A stretch of DNA of 8,478 nt, taken from NCBI GenBank assembly GCA_029863665.1, contig JAOTUX010000034.1, forward strand, positions 1 to 8,478, read 5' to 3'. Origin of the DNA: Candidatus Nitrosopumilus sp. (lineage in GTDB: Archaea > Thermoproteota > Nitrososphaeria > Nitrososphaerales > Nitrosopumilaceae). The position numbers and the translations under genes are program-made. The notes beneath the pieces are model-generated. The model did no database searches. It was not told the origin of the DNA and was given only the letters and a program-made list of their open reading frames with translations. Positions 1-5,865 of this stretch are shown here, piece by piece. The first letter of the stretch is position 1. Every line of letters begins with the position of its first letter.

Positions 1-1
1 A

Positions 2-316
2 ATAACTGAAGATGAATATCTTGTAATCAAAGCATTGAGAAAACAAACTCCACGTGATTTGTTACTTGCACTAATTCAAGAAGATGGATTGGAATTTACT
101 CAATTGGTAAAAGCAACCAAAAAATCACCCTCTACAGTTTCTCTTTATCTTTCACAAATTGTTGAAGATAGATTAGTAGAAATTAAATTTGTTAGACTCA
201 AAAAGAGATATTATATTAAAGCAAGAGATCTTATAGATAAATTGATTGAAGACTATAGACCAAGCTTACTTGAAAAACCAGCCTCAGGATTTGAAGATAT
301 CATTAATTCTTTCTAA
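2..316 (+). CDS. Winged-helix transcriptional regulator, C-terminal part (cut by left edge)
   Basis: The reading frame is open from the first bases of the window, so the real start lies outside; the TTG at 35 is only the first start-like codon in view. About 104 residues are visible. They begin ITEDEYLVIKALRKQTPRDL and contain a helix-turn-helix: 'LEFTQLVKATKKSPSTVSLYLSQ' supplies the two helices, with the recognition helix around SPSTVSLYLSQ, followed by a basic wing 'VRLKKRYYI'. This is the pattern of archaeal ArsR/MarR-like winged-helix DNA-binding proteins. What it regulates is not visible. Its last 26 bases overlap the next gene, the secreted repeat protein, so the two are probably co-transcribed. 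The ending '...SGFEDIINSF' is acidic and probably outside the fold. Family is confident; target and full domain layout are unknown. Confidence 0.75.
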   Translation: MTEDEYLVIKALRKQTPRDLLLALIQEDGLEFTQLVKATKKSPSTVSLYLSQIVEDRLVEIKFVRLKKRYYIKARDLIDKLIEDYRPSLLEKPASGFEDIINSF

Positions 317-1541
317 GGCGCTAACTAACAAAAATTTATTACTGCTGTTTGCATTCCTTTCTTTACTATTAGTTCCGCAATTTTCTTTTGCAGATGTTTT
401 TGTACCATCTGATGAATATGTAGGATATTTTGATTCAAATAGAATCTATACTGTTGTTGGTAATGTCAAAAATGAATTTGATTATGCAATTGTTCCTATT
501 ATTTCTGTTTCAGTTAGAGATGACTCCAAAGTATTTTCTCAAACAATTACTCATGTACCATTAGCTTCTGGTACAGAAATTCCTTTTAAAATAAAATTTC
601 CTGAGATCTCAGGAGATAATCCAATCTTACTATCTCCAGAATTGTCATTTGAGATTACCAAGAAAGATACAATTCCAATAATTGTTCTTTATGATAAAAC
701 TTTGATAAAATATGATGATGGACATCTTACAGGTAGAATCCAAAATATTGGTAATAATACGATATACACTCCTAAAATATTTGCAGTGATTCATGGATAT
801 GAACAAGTTTTAGATATTGCACACAATATGGAGTTTATTGAAAAAATTGAGCCTGGAGAAATTATAGAATTCTCAATGTATCCTGATCCATCAGTTACTG
901 ATGAAATTTCTTACTATAGCTGTTTTGCACCAGTTGATACTACAGTCATTCCAATTACTACAAAGAAAAATGACGGTGATTTTGATTTTAGATATGATTC
1001 TGGTGCATGGTATTCTGCTGCAAAATTTGATGAAGAAGGGACCACATTAAACATTAGAGGATACAATAGTTATCCATTAGAGACATATGCAAATTTTGAA
1101 TTTCCTCAAATTTCAGGTGATGAAAAATTTAATGTCACACTAGATGATGAACCTGTAGAGTTTATCCAAAGTATGGATGAGATGGGTTTTTGGCATGTTG
1201 CATTTAAGGTGGACCCCACCTCACAAGGAGTTTTAAAAATTTCAGGTTTTGAGAAAGGGTTACCACTTGAATTATCAAAAATCCCACAATGGGTAAAACT
1301 TAATGCAAATTGGTGGACAACAAATCAAATCTCGGATTCAGAATTTCTTGAAGGAATAGATTTCTTATCTGAAAAAGAAATTATCTCTATTCCTTTACAG
1401 GGTGTCATCACAGAATCTCAATGGCGAATTCCACAATGGGTAAAAACTCCTACAGGATGGTGGGTTGAAGAAAAGATCTCTGACGATGAATTTCTAAACA
1501 TGATTGAAAGTTTAGTAAAACAAAAAGCCATTGTAATTTGA
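291..1541 (+). CDS. Secreted surface protein with two C-terminal IPxWVK...WW repeats
   Basis: No ATG exists near the 5' end. I choose the TTG at 291, which gives 416 residues starting MKISLILSKALTNKN and a classic signal peptide: basic n-region, leucine-rich core, cleavage site FSFA|D after residue 34. A longer reading from TTG 246 only adds overlap with the upstream gene. The mature part begins with beta-rich segments resembling FxLYD/CARDB-type sandwiches (about residues 55-105 and 142-200), then a third beta domain (about 231-319). The C-terminus has two copies of a roughly 37-residue repeat, each starting IPQWVK, then WW, an 'I(S)D.EF' motif and a closing hydrophobic strand (about 331-368 and 380-416). 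This repeat is widespread in secreted proteins of Nitrosopumilus-like archaea and probably mediates cell-surface or matrix attachment; its exact role is not known. It overlaps the upstream regulator gene by 26 bp, suggesting a shared transcript. No membrane anchor follows the repeats. Confidence 0.8.
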   Translation: MKISLILSKALTNKNLLLLFAFLSLLLVPQFSFADVFVPSDEYVGYFDSNRIYTVVGNVKNEFDYAIVPIISVSVRDDSKVFSQTITHVPLASGTEIPFKIKFPEISGDNPILLSPELSFEITKKDTIPIIVLYDKTLIKYDDGHLTGRIQNIGNNTIYTPKIFAVIHGYEQVLDIAHNMEFIEKIEPGEIIEFSMYPDPSVTDEISYYSCFAPVDTTVIPITTKKNDGDFDFRYDSGAWYSAAKFDEEGTTLNIRGYNSYPLETYANFEFPQISGDEKFNVTLDDEPVEFIQSMDEMGFWHVAFKVDPTSQGVLKISGFEKGLPLELSKIPQWVKLNANWWTTNQISDSEFLEGIDFLSEKEIISIPLQGVITESQWRIPQWVKTPTGWWVEEKISDDEFLNMIESLVKQKAIVI

Positions 1542-1617
1542 TTTTACTTCTAATCTATTCATATTCTTTATAGGTCTAATCATACAGATGTATTTATCAT
1601 GAGTATCTAATGAGAAC

Positions 1618-1666
1618 TTTTTATCTAGTTCATTTTACGAATGTACCGATTTTGTTTTTATCTAGT
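1618..1666 (+). repeat. Perfect 12-bp direct repeat TTTTTATCTAGT, two copies
   Basis: The 12-mer TTTTTATCTAGT occurs at 1618-1629 and again at 1655-1666, 37 bp start to start, in the non-coding stretch after the secreted-protein gene. Each copy contains a TATA-like core (TTTTTAT). The second copy lies about 27 bp before 1686, where a short transcript carrying the 1697-1738 stem-loop could start. They may be duplicated promoter elements or binding sites; the repeat is seen, the role is inferred. Confidence 0.5.
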
Positions 1667-1696
1667 ATGTGAAAGTTATCATGCAGGCCATAGTTC

Positions 1697-1749
1697 GATG
1701 AGAAACGGAGGAGTCATCTTGTTTACCTGTTTCTCATCATATTTTTTTT
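1697..1749 (+). terminator. Stem-loop followed by T8: terminator or 3' end of a small RNA
   Basis: GATGAGAAAC (1697-1706) pairs perfectly with GTTTCTCATC (1729-1738) around a 22-nt loop, and eight T residues follow at 1742-1749. A 10-bp stem plus T-run is an intrinsic-terminator shape and is unusual for this AT-rich archaeon, whose transcripts normally end at simple T-runs. The upstream gene ends 155 bp earlier, so the structure may end a long 3' UTR or a separate short RNA starting near 1686. The loop contains TCATC (1714-1718), which could pair with the first GATGA as a weaker alternative fold. It has no CUGA box, so it is not an obvious C/D-box guide RNA. Confidence 0.5.
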
Positions 1750-1770
1750 AAAATTATAAAATAAAAAATC

Positions 1771-1778
1771 TTATTATA
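1771..1778 (+). promoter_or_regulatory. TATA-like box of the rhomboid gene
   Basis: TTATTATA lies about 30 bp before the ATG at 1805. This is archaeal TATA-box spacing for a transcript starting at or within a few bases of the start codon. No Shine-Dalgarno sequence is visible, consistent with leaderless translation. Confidence 0.5.
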
Positions 1779-1804
1779 CGATTTTTGTTGAAATCAAATA
1801 TCTA

Positions 1805-2581
1805 ATGCTTCCACTAAGAGATGAAAATCCACACCCTCCAGGATTCAAACCAAAAGTAACTTATGCATTAATCATAATCAATGTAATTGTATTTTTTATT
1901 GAAGTTGTATACACTGGTCAGTTCTTTGACTTTACAAATCAAAATGCATTTAATTTATTTTATAATTGGGGGGCTGTCCCAAATTGTATCACTGGTGGAA
2001 GCGTACTCAATGTTGATTTAGGTGCAGGTCCAATGCGTGTAACTTGTACTGAAGCACCATATGTCTCTTTGATTAGCTCAATTTTTCTGCATGGAGGTTT
2101 GATGCATCTTGGAGGCAACATGCTGTTTTTATGGATATTTGGTGACAATATTGAACAAAAATTTGGTAAAGTGAAATATCTTGGAATTTATCTAATGTGG
2201 GGAATTCTTGCAGGATTAATTCATATCTACGGTGATACTAACAGCGCAATACCTGCAGTTGGTGCATCAGGTGCAATTTCAGGAATATTGGGAGCATACC
2301 TTGTAATTTTTCCAAAAGCTAGAATTCAAACTTTCCTAATGCTTGGTTTCTTTTGGAAGATGATGCATATACAAGCAAGATGGTTTTTACCATTCTGGTT
2401 AATTTTCCAAAACCTTCTCCCATTTTTTATTGGAGGTTTTGGAGTTGCAGGCGGTGGAGTTGCATATCTTGCTCACATTGGTGGATTTGTAGTGGGATTG
2501 GCTACTGGCTATATCTACAAAAAAACACACAGTTCTGATTTTATGTATGGTACAAGATATGGCTACCGGTCAGATTATTGA
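1805..2581 (+). CDS. Rhomboid-family intramembrane serine protease
   Basis: This 258-residue membrane protein should cleave transmembrane segments of other membrane proteins inside the lipid bilayer. The catalytic dyad is visible: Ser155 in the GASG motif (153-156) and His224 in 'AHIGG' of the last membrane helix. The oxyanion-supporting HxxxN motif is present as His101 and Asn105 (HLGGN), and the N-terminal region carries the typical 'NWGAVP' (54-59). Six hydrophobic segments can be placed at roughly 18-38, 84-112, 122-141, 148-168, 193-209 and 212-237, the standard six-helix core. The loop between helices 1 and 2 (about 39-83) is long and contains two cysteines (61, 81) that could form a disulfide outside the membrane. 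The C-terminal tail (about 239-258) is short, polar and tyrosine-rich. It appears to be its own transcription unit with a leaderless promoter. Family is certain; substrates are unknown. Confidence 0.95.
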   Translation: MLPLRDENPHPPGFKPKVTYALIIINVIVFFIEVVYTGQFFDFTNQNAFNLFYNWGAVPNCITGGSVLNVDLGAGPMRVTCTEAPYVSLISSIFLHGGLMHLGGNMLFLWIFGDNIEQKFGKVKYLGIYLMWGILAGLIHIYGDTNSAIPAVGASGAISGILGAYLVIFPKARIQTFLMLGFFWKMMHIQARWFLPFWLIFQNLLPFFIGGFGVAGGGVAYLAHIGGFVVGLATGYIYKKTHSSDFMYGTRYGYRSDY

Positions 2582-2614
2582 AAGCATAAATCACTGAATC
2601 TATTTGAAATTTTT

Positions 2615-2791
2615 ATGCCATTGATTACAGTATCAATGTATCCTGGCAGAACACAGGAACAAAAAGATGAATTTGCAAAAGCAATCACAAAATCAGCAGT
2701 AGATATTCTAAAAACAAAAGAAAATCACGTAATTGTTGTTTTTGAAGATAATCCTAAAGAGAACTGGTTTTTAGCAGGAAACCAACTTTAA
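2615..2791 (+). CDS. 4-oxalocrotonate tautomerase-like small enzyme (58 aa)
   Basis: This short gene encodes 58 residues beginning MPLITVSMYPGRTQEQKDEF. Removal of the initiator Met would expose Pro1, the catalytic base of the tautomerase superfamily. The following beta strand, 'PGRT.EQK' turn with Arg11 (mature numbering), helix, second strand 'VIVVFED' and 'KENWFLAG' segment match the 4-oxalocrotonate tautomerase fold, and the length fits the usual 58-65 residues. These proteins form hexamers and catalyse keto-enol tautomerisation of unsaturated acids. The Arg39 of the classical enzyme appears to be replaced by a hydrophobic residue, as far as a by-eye alignment shows, so the substrate probably differs. 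The ATG is 33 bp after the rhomboid stop; a weak TATA-like CATAAATC (2585-2592) about 27 bp upstream would allow a leaderless transcript, though co-transcription with rhomboid is also possible. Substrate unknown. Confidence 0.88.
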   Translation: MPLITVSMYPGRTQEQKDEFAKAITKSAVDILKTKENHVIVVFEDNPKENWFLAGNQL

Positions 2792-2794
2792 TTA

Positions 2795-2800
2795 TTTTTT
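2795..2800 (+). terminator. T-run after the tautomerase gene
   Basis: Six T residues begin four bases after the tautomerase stop codon. Archaeal RNA polymerase commonly terminates at such T-runs without needing a hairpin, so this is a plausible end for the tautomerase transcript. Support is only the composition and position. Confidence 0.35.
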
Positions 2801-2833
2801 AAAAAAAATCAACTGGATAATATCCCTCCAGTT
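2801..2833 (-). terminator. Hairpin plus T8 oriented on the minus strand, no known gene
   Basis: AACTGG (2811-2816) and CCAGTT (2828-2833) form a 6-bp stem with an 11-nt loop. Read on the minus strand, the stem is followed after two bases by eight Ts (the A8 at 2801-2808). This is terminator-shaped for a leftward transcript, yet no leftward gene lies to its right until 3750. It may stop antisense or divergent transcription starting upstream of the nitrilase, or be chance in AT-rich DNA. Confidence 0.25.
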
Positions 2834-2897
2834 AGAGGATGACATACACACATTGATTGGTTTACAATTAGTTGAAATAATTTACATAATAAGAAAA

Positions 2898-2920
2898 TGG
2901 TACATTTTATGATTGTACCA
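2898..2920. promoter_or_regulatory. Perfect palindrome TGGTACA-N9-TGTACCA, candidate operator
   Basis: TGGTACA (2898-2904) and TGTACCA (2914-2920) are perfect inverted copies separated by 9 bp, so the half-site centres are 16 bp apart, the geometry of a dimeric winged-helix regulator site. The palindrome ends about 10 bp before the presumed TATA box of the nitrilase gene (2931-2938). That position suits an activator or a repressor that interferes with TBP/TFB binding. The regulator is unknown. The pairing is seen; the operator role is inferred. Confidence 0.45.
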
Positions 2921-2930
2921 AGAGTTTATC

Positions 2931-2938
2931 CTTTTATT
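2931..2938 (+). promoter_or_regulatory. TATA-like box of the nitrilase gene
   Basis: CTTTTATT is centred about 25 bp before the ATG at 2960, giving a leaderless or nearly leaderless transcript. There is no Shine-Dalgarno-like sequence between it and the start. Confidence 0.4.
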
Positions 2939-2959
2939 GTTATTTAATTAATTACTTAC

Positions 2960-3766
2960 ATGAAAGTCGGTATTGTTCAATTCAAAGCATCAACTAACAA
3001 AGAAGATAATTTAAAAAAAATCATTTCCTATATTTCAAAAGCAGCTTCAAAAAATGCAACATTATGTGCATTTCCAGAATTTATGATGTTTTATACAAAT
3101 TCTTCTCAAACAGCAAAACAGCTTGCAACTTTATCTGAAACAATTACTGGAAATTTTGTTACAACAATTGCAAAAACTGCAAAAGAAAATCATATTCAAG
3201 TTATAGGTTCATTTTATGAAAAGAGCAGAAAAAAAAATCGTGTATATGATACTTCCTTTGTAATTGATAAATCTGGTAAAGTAATCTCTACTTATCGTAA
3301 AATTCATCTTTATGATGCGTTAGGATTCAAGGAATCAGATAAAATGGTTTCAGGTTCTAAAATTACTAAACCTGTAAAGACATCTATCGGAAAAATTGGC
3401 ATGATGATCTGTTATGATCTGAGGTTTCCTGAGATGTCAAGATCCCTTGTTGTTGCAGGCTCTGATGTTTTAGTTATCCCATCTGCTTGGGTTAAAGGTA
3501 ACATGAAAGAAGAACACTGGATTACAATTAACAAAGCACGAGCAATTGAAAATGGATGTTATGTAATTGCACCTGATCATGTTGGAAATATTTACTGTGG
3601 AAGAAGTTTAGTAGTTGATCCATATGGAAAAATTTTACTTGATATGAAAAAGAAACAAGGAATAGGTTTTGTTAATATTGACTTGAACAAAGTAAAACAA
3701 ACTCGTAAAGTTTTACCGTTACTCAGAAACAGAAGAACTGATATTTATCCTACTTTGAAAGTTTAG
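2960..3766 (+). CDS. Carbon-nitrogen hydrolase of the Nit1/Nit2 (omega-amidase) type
   Basis: This 268-residue cytosolic enzyme belongs to the nitrilase superfamily, which hydrolyses non-peptide C-N bonds. The Glu-Lys-Cys catalytic triad is complete: Glu40 in 'FPEF', Lys114 in 'RKIHLYD' and Cys151 in 'ICYDLRFPE'. A further conserved Glu125 follows the lysine ('FKESD'). The C-terminal 'RNRRTDIY' and the length point to the Nit1/Nit2 branch, whose members act on omega-amides such as alpha-ketoglutaramate or deaminated glutathione in metabolite repair. Which of these is the substrate here cannot be told from sequence. Transcription appears to start from its own leaderless promoter, preceded by a perfect palindrome at 2898-2920. 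The last 17 bp overlap the end of the convergent zinc-finger gene on the other strand. Confidence 0.92.
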   Translation: MKVGIVQFKASTNKEDNLKKIISYISKAASKNATLCAFPEFMMFYTNSSQTAKQLATLSETITGNFVTTIAKTAKENHIQVIGSFYEKSRKKNRVYDTSFVIDKSGKVISTYRKIHLYDALGFKESDKMVSGSKITKPVKTSIGKIGMMICYDLRFPEMSRSLVVAGSDVLVIPSAWVKGNMKEEHWITINKARAIENGCYVIAPDHVGNIYCGRSLVVDPYGKILLDMKKKQGIGFVNIDLNKVKQTRKVLPLLRNRRTDIYPTLKV

Positions 3767-4217
3767 GATTCCTGCTTTCACAATTAAAATTTGAACATTG
3801 TTTTGTCCATTTTTGATTTCGTGAATAACGAAAAATTATCATTGGCCATCTGCATGTCTCACAAGGTTTTTTTGTTGCTCTAAGTCTTGCCTTTTGTAAT
3901 AATGGTGATGAGGCTTTGCATCCTCCATAAAAATTTGAACAACCCATGAATCGCTTTCTTGTTGTTCTTGATCTAATAACCATTAGTTCTCCAAGTTTAC
4001 AATGTGGACATTGTACTAGCCCATTTTTTGGAAAATTAGTTCCAAGAATTATGTATTTTTTCTCTTTTGAGGACCAGGAAAGATATCCATTACTATCCAA
4101 GTATTGAATAATTTCTTTCTTGAAGATATTAGTTTTAGATTTTGTAGTTTTAACGATATGTCTTGAAGTGATTTTTTTAATCTTAACCGTTTGTAATTCT
4201 ACTTTCTTCGATGCCAT
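3750..4217 (-). CDS. Small protein with two topoisomerase-IA-type zinc fingers
   Basis: The 155-residue product has a basic N-terminus (about 1-35, rich in Lys), a short middle segment 'YLDSNGYLSW' and then two four-cysteine zinc fingers. The first uses Cys70, 73, 93 and 100 (CPHC ... GCSNFYGGC); the second uses Cys119, 122, 141 and 146 (CETC ... CSNFNC). The 'F.GCSN...GC' pattern is that of the C-terminal DNA-binding fingers of type IA topoisomerases, but no topoisomerase catalytic domain is present, so this is a stand-alone finger protein. I infer nucleic-acid binding, probably single-stranded DNA. It is convergent with and overlaps the nitrilase gene by 17 bp, and is divergent from the thiolase gene with only 41 bp between starts. 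A TATA-like TATAAAAA on the minus strand (4244-4251) sits about 27-34 bp before its ATG, fitting a leaderless transcript. Confidence 0.82.
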   Translation of the reverse strand: MASKKVELQTVKIKKITSRHIVKTTKSKTNIFKKEIIQYLDSNGYLSWSSKEKKYIILGTNFPKNGLVQCPHCKLGELMVIRSRTTRKRFMGCSNFYGGCKASSPLLQKARLRATKKPCETCRWPMIIFRYSRNQKWTKQCSNFNCESRNPKLSK

Positions 4218-4258
4218 TTTCTATAATGGATTTACTAAAACAATTTTTATAGGGAATC
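4218..4258. promoter_or_regulatory. Compact divergent promoter, zinc-finger gene / thiolase
   Basis: Only 41 bp separate the two divergent start codons. For the minus-strand gene, TATAAAAA (complement of 4244-4251) is correctly placed for a leaderless start. For the thiolase, candidate boxes are TATAAT (4222-4227, about 35 bp upstream) or TTTACTAAAA (4231-4240, about 24 bp upstream). The two core promoters therefore interleave, and transcription in one direction probably competes with the other. Confidence 0.45.
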
Positions 4259-5428
4259 ATGTCAGTTACATTTGTGGAAAAGGTCTGCGTTCTTGGTGCC
4301 GGTAGCACAAAATACGGAAAATTACCTGACAGTATTGCAGATATCACTACTCAAGCGTCAGTTTCAGCCATAGATAGTGCAGGAATTAGCCCAAAAGATA
4401 TCAAAGCATCCTATATTTCGAACGTCTTTGGAGTTGCTGATAAACAGGTGCATATTGGACCTGTCTTAATGAGTAGATTAGGAATTCCCGATAAACCATC
4501 TTTAACAATAGAGTCTGCATGTGGAAGCGGTTCTGTATCTTTTAGAGAAGCTTATGCAAATGTTGCAGCAGGATTTTACGATTGTTTACTTGTAACTGGA
4601 ACTGAAAAGGTGACTCATACAGGAACTGAATGGACTACAACATACTTTGCGTATTGTTCAGACTTTTTCTATGAAGGTCAAGCTGGTGCATCATTTCCTG
4701 GATTATTTGCATCAATGGCAAGAGCTTACTTGACAGAATTTGATGCAACTGAAGAAGACTTTGCAAAAGTTGCAGTAAAGAATCATGATAATGGTGTATT
4801 AAATCCAAAAGCACACATGCAGAAAAAAATTACTGTTGATGATGTAATGAATTCTGCAGTAGTTGCAAGTCCTCTAAAACTTTATGATTGTTGTCCATTT
4901 TCTGATGGTGCAAGTTCTGTTATTCTTTGTTCTGAAAAGTTTGCAAAAGAACATGGTGGGGATTACATTGAAGTAACTGGTTCGGGCAGAGGTGGTTCAC
5001 CAGCTGCATTACAAGGACGTGAACATATGACTACAATCCCAAGTACAAAGATTGCAGCTGCAGATGCATACAAAATGGCAGGCATTACTGCAAAAGATAT
5101 AGACTTTGCAGAAGTACATGATTGCTTTACAATTGCGGAAGTAGTTGATACTGAAGATTTGGGATTCTTTGAAAAAGGAAAAGGCATTCAAGCTGTTCGT
5201 GAAGGTAGAACAAAATTAAATTCTGACATTTCAATTAATCCCTCAGGAGGTCTTAAGTCCAAAGGACATCCAATTGGAGCTACTGGTGTGGGACAAGTAG
5301 TTGAAGTATTTGATCAACTAACTGGAAATGCTGGTGAAAGAACTGTTAAAGATGCAAAAATTGGTTTAACTCATAACTTTGGTGCAACTGGTGCAAGTTG
5401 TGCTGTTCATATATTTCAGAGTGTATAA
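4259..5428 (+). CDS. Thiolase (acetyl-CoA C-acetyltransferase), archaeal DUF35-linked type
   Basis: The 389-residue product is a full-length thiolase, which joins or splits acetoacetyl-CoA and two acetyl-CoA. The nucleophilic Cys88 lies in 'ESACGSG'; His287 in 'EVHDCF' and His337 in 'GGLKSKGHPIGATG' are the active-site histidines, and 'NFGATGASC' near the end supplies Cys381. This pattern belongs to the archaeal/SCP2-like branch rather than bacterial PhaA-type thiolases. The DUF35 gene follows after one base, the classic archaeal pairing in which DUF35 scaffolds thiolase and HMG-CoA synthase for mevalonate synthesis. HMG-CoA synthase itself is not in the window. In Nitrosopumilus-like archaea a thiolase is also needed to cleave acetoacetyl-CoA in the 3-hydroxypropionate/4-hydroxybutyrate cycle; whether this copy serves that, mevalonate, or both cannot be decided here. 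The ATG at 4259 is the only reasonable start. Confidence 0.92.
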   Translation: MSVTFVEKVCVLGAGSTKYGKLPDSIADITTQASVSAIDSAGISPKDIKASYISNVFGVADKQVHIGPVLMSRLGIPDKPSLTIESACGSGSVSFREAYANVAAGFYDCLLVTGTEKVTHTGTEWTTTYFAYCSDFFYEGQAGASFPGLFASMARAYLTEFDATEEDFAKVAVKNHDNGVLNPKAHMQKKITVDDVMNSAVVASPLKLYDCCPFSDGASSVILCSEKFAKEHGGDYIEVTGSGRGGSPAALQGREHMTTIPSTKIAAADAYKMAGITAKDIDFAEVHDCFTIAEVVDTEDLGFFEKGKGIQAVREGRTKLNSDISINPSGGLKSKGHPIGATGVGQVVEVFDQLTGNAGERTVKDAKIGLTHNFGATGASCAVHIFQSV

Positions 5429-5429
5429 A

Positions 5430-5795
5430 ATGTCTGTCGAAGAACAATTAATTGAAATTGCTAAACAAGGCAAACTCCTAACTCACAAATGTACTAGCTG
5501 TGGTTATCTTCATTTGTCTACTGCCTATTATTGCCTAAAATGTGGCAGTAAGGGATTTGAGGATGTCATTTTGGAGGGTATAGGTGCAATTGCTACTTAT
5601 ACGATAATTACCGTTGCTCCTGCAGGCTTTGAAAAGTATACCCCATATGCCTTTGTAGTGCTAAAGTTAGATAACTCAGATTTGAGAATTTCTGGGTTTA
5701 TGGCAGGAATTGCCACTCCTGCAGATCTACCCGTTGGAACAAGAGCCAAAATAACTGGCTTTGACGAACGTGGAATCATCATTGAAAAACAGTAA
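5430..5795 (+). CDS. DUF35 zinc-ribbon/OB-fold acyl-CoA-binding partner of thiolase
   Basis: The start is ATG 5430, one base after the thiolase stop, giving 121 residues; an in-frame upstream extension from 5379 would overlap the thiolase and adds a segment unlike the family. Residues 1-18 form a helix, residues 19-40 a rubredoxin-like zinc ribbon with Cys21, 24, 35 and 38 (HKCTSCG ... YYCLKCGS), and residues about 45-120 an OB-fold. Proteins of this architecture bind the CoA moiety and bridge thiolase with HMG-CoA synthase in an archaeal complex that pulls the unfavourable acetoacetyl-CoA synthesis forward. The one-base spacing implies co-transcription and translational coupling with the thiolase. 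All four zinc ligands are intact. Confidence in the family is high; the identity of the third partner is not known from the window. Confidence 0.92.
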   Translation: MSVEEQLIEIAKQGKLLTHKCTSCGYLHLSTAYYCLKCGSKGFEDVILEGIGAIATYTIITVAPAGFEKYTPYAFVVLKLDNSDLRISGFMAGIATPADLPVGTRAKITGFDERGIIIEKQ

Positions 5796-5836
5796 AATAA
5801 TTTGTTTGAATTATTAAAAAAAATCAAAATCGATTC

Positions 5837-5844
5837 TTAATAAT
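5837..5844 (+). promoter_or_regulatory. TATA-like box of the 53-residue zinc-ribbon gene
   Basis: TTAATAAT is centred about 26 bp before the ATG at 5866, again indicating a leaderless transcript separate from the thiolase/DUF35 operon. Confidence 0.35.
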
Positions 5845-5865
5845 TTTGTGCATTAGATTATTTTC

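Noticed and set aside
35..316. TTG at 35 as the true start of the first regulator
   Set aside because: The same frame is open and protein-like to the left edge, so the gene is truncated by the window and 35 is only an internal leucine codon.
1604..1680. Short frames in the 1542-1804 stretch (20 codons from 1610; 10 codons from 1670)
   Set aside because: Very short, with no conserved pattern; coding cannot be supported.
1697..1738. C/D-box guide RNA suggested by GATGA near the 5' arm
   Set aside because: No CUGA D box is present at the expected place and the long perfect stem is not the C/D layout.
1960..2148. Minus-strand open frame inside the rhomboid gene, and similar frames inside the thiolase and the large fusion gene
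   Set aside because: They lie wholly inside well-supported genes, show no family pattern or promoter, and look like shadow frames.
5379..5429. Longer N-terminus for the DUF35 protein
   Set aside because: It would overlap the thiolase end and add a hydrophobic stretch absent from the family; ATG 5430, one base after the thiolase stop, gives the expected N-terminal helix.
5796..5815. AATAATT/AATTATT hairpin after the DUF35 gene as a terminator
   Set aside because: The stem is all A/T and is followed by As rather than Ts on the coding strand; such pairs are expected by chance in this composition.
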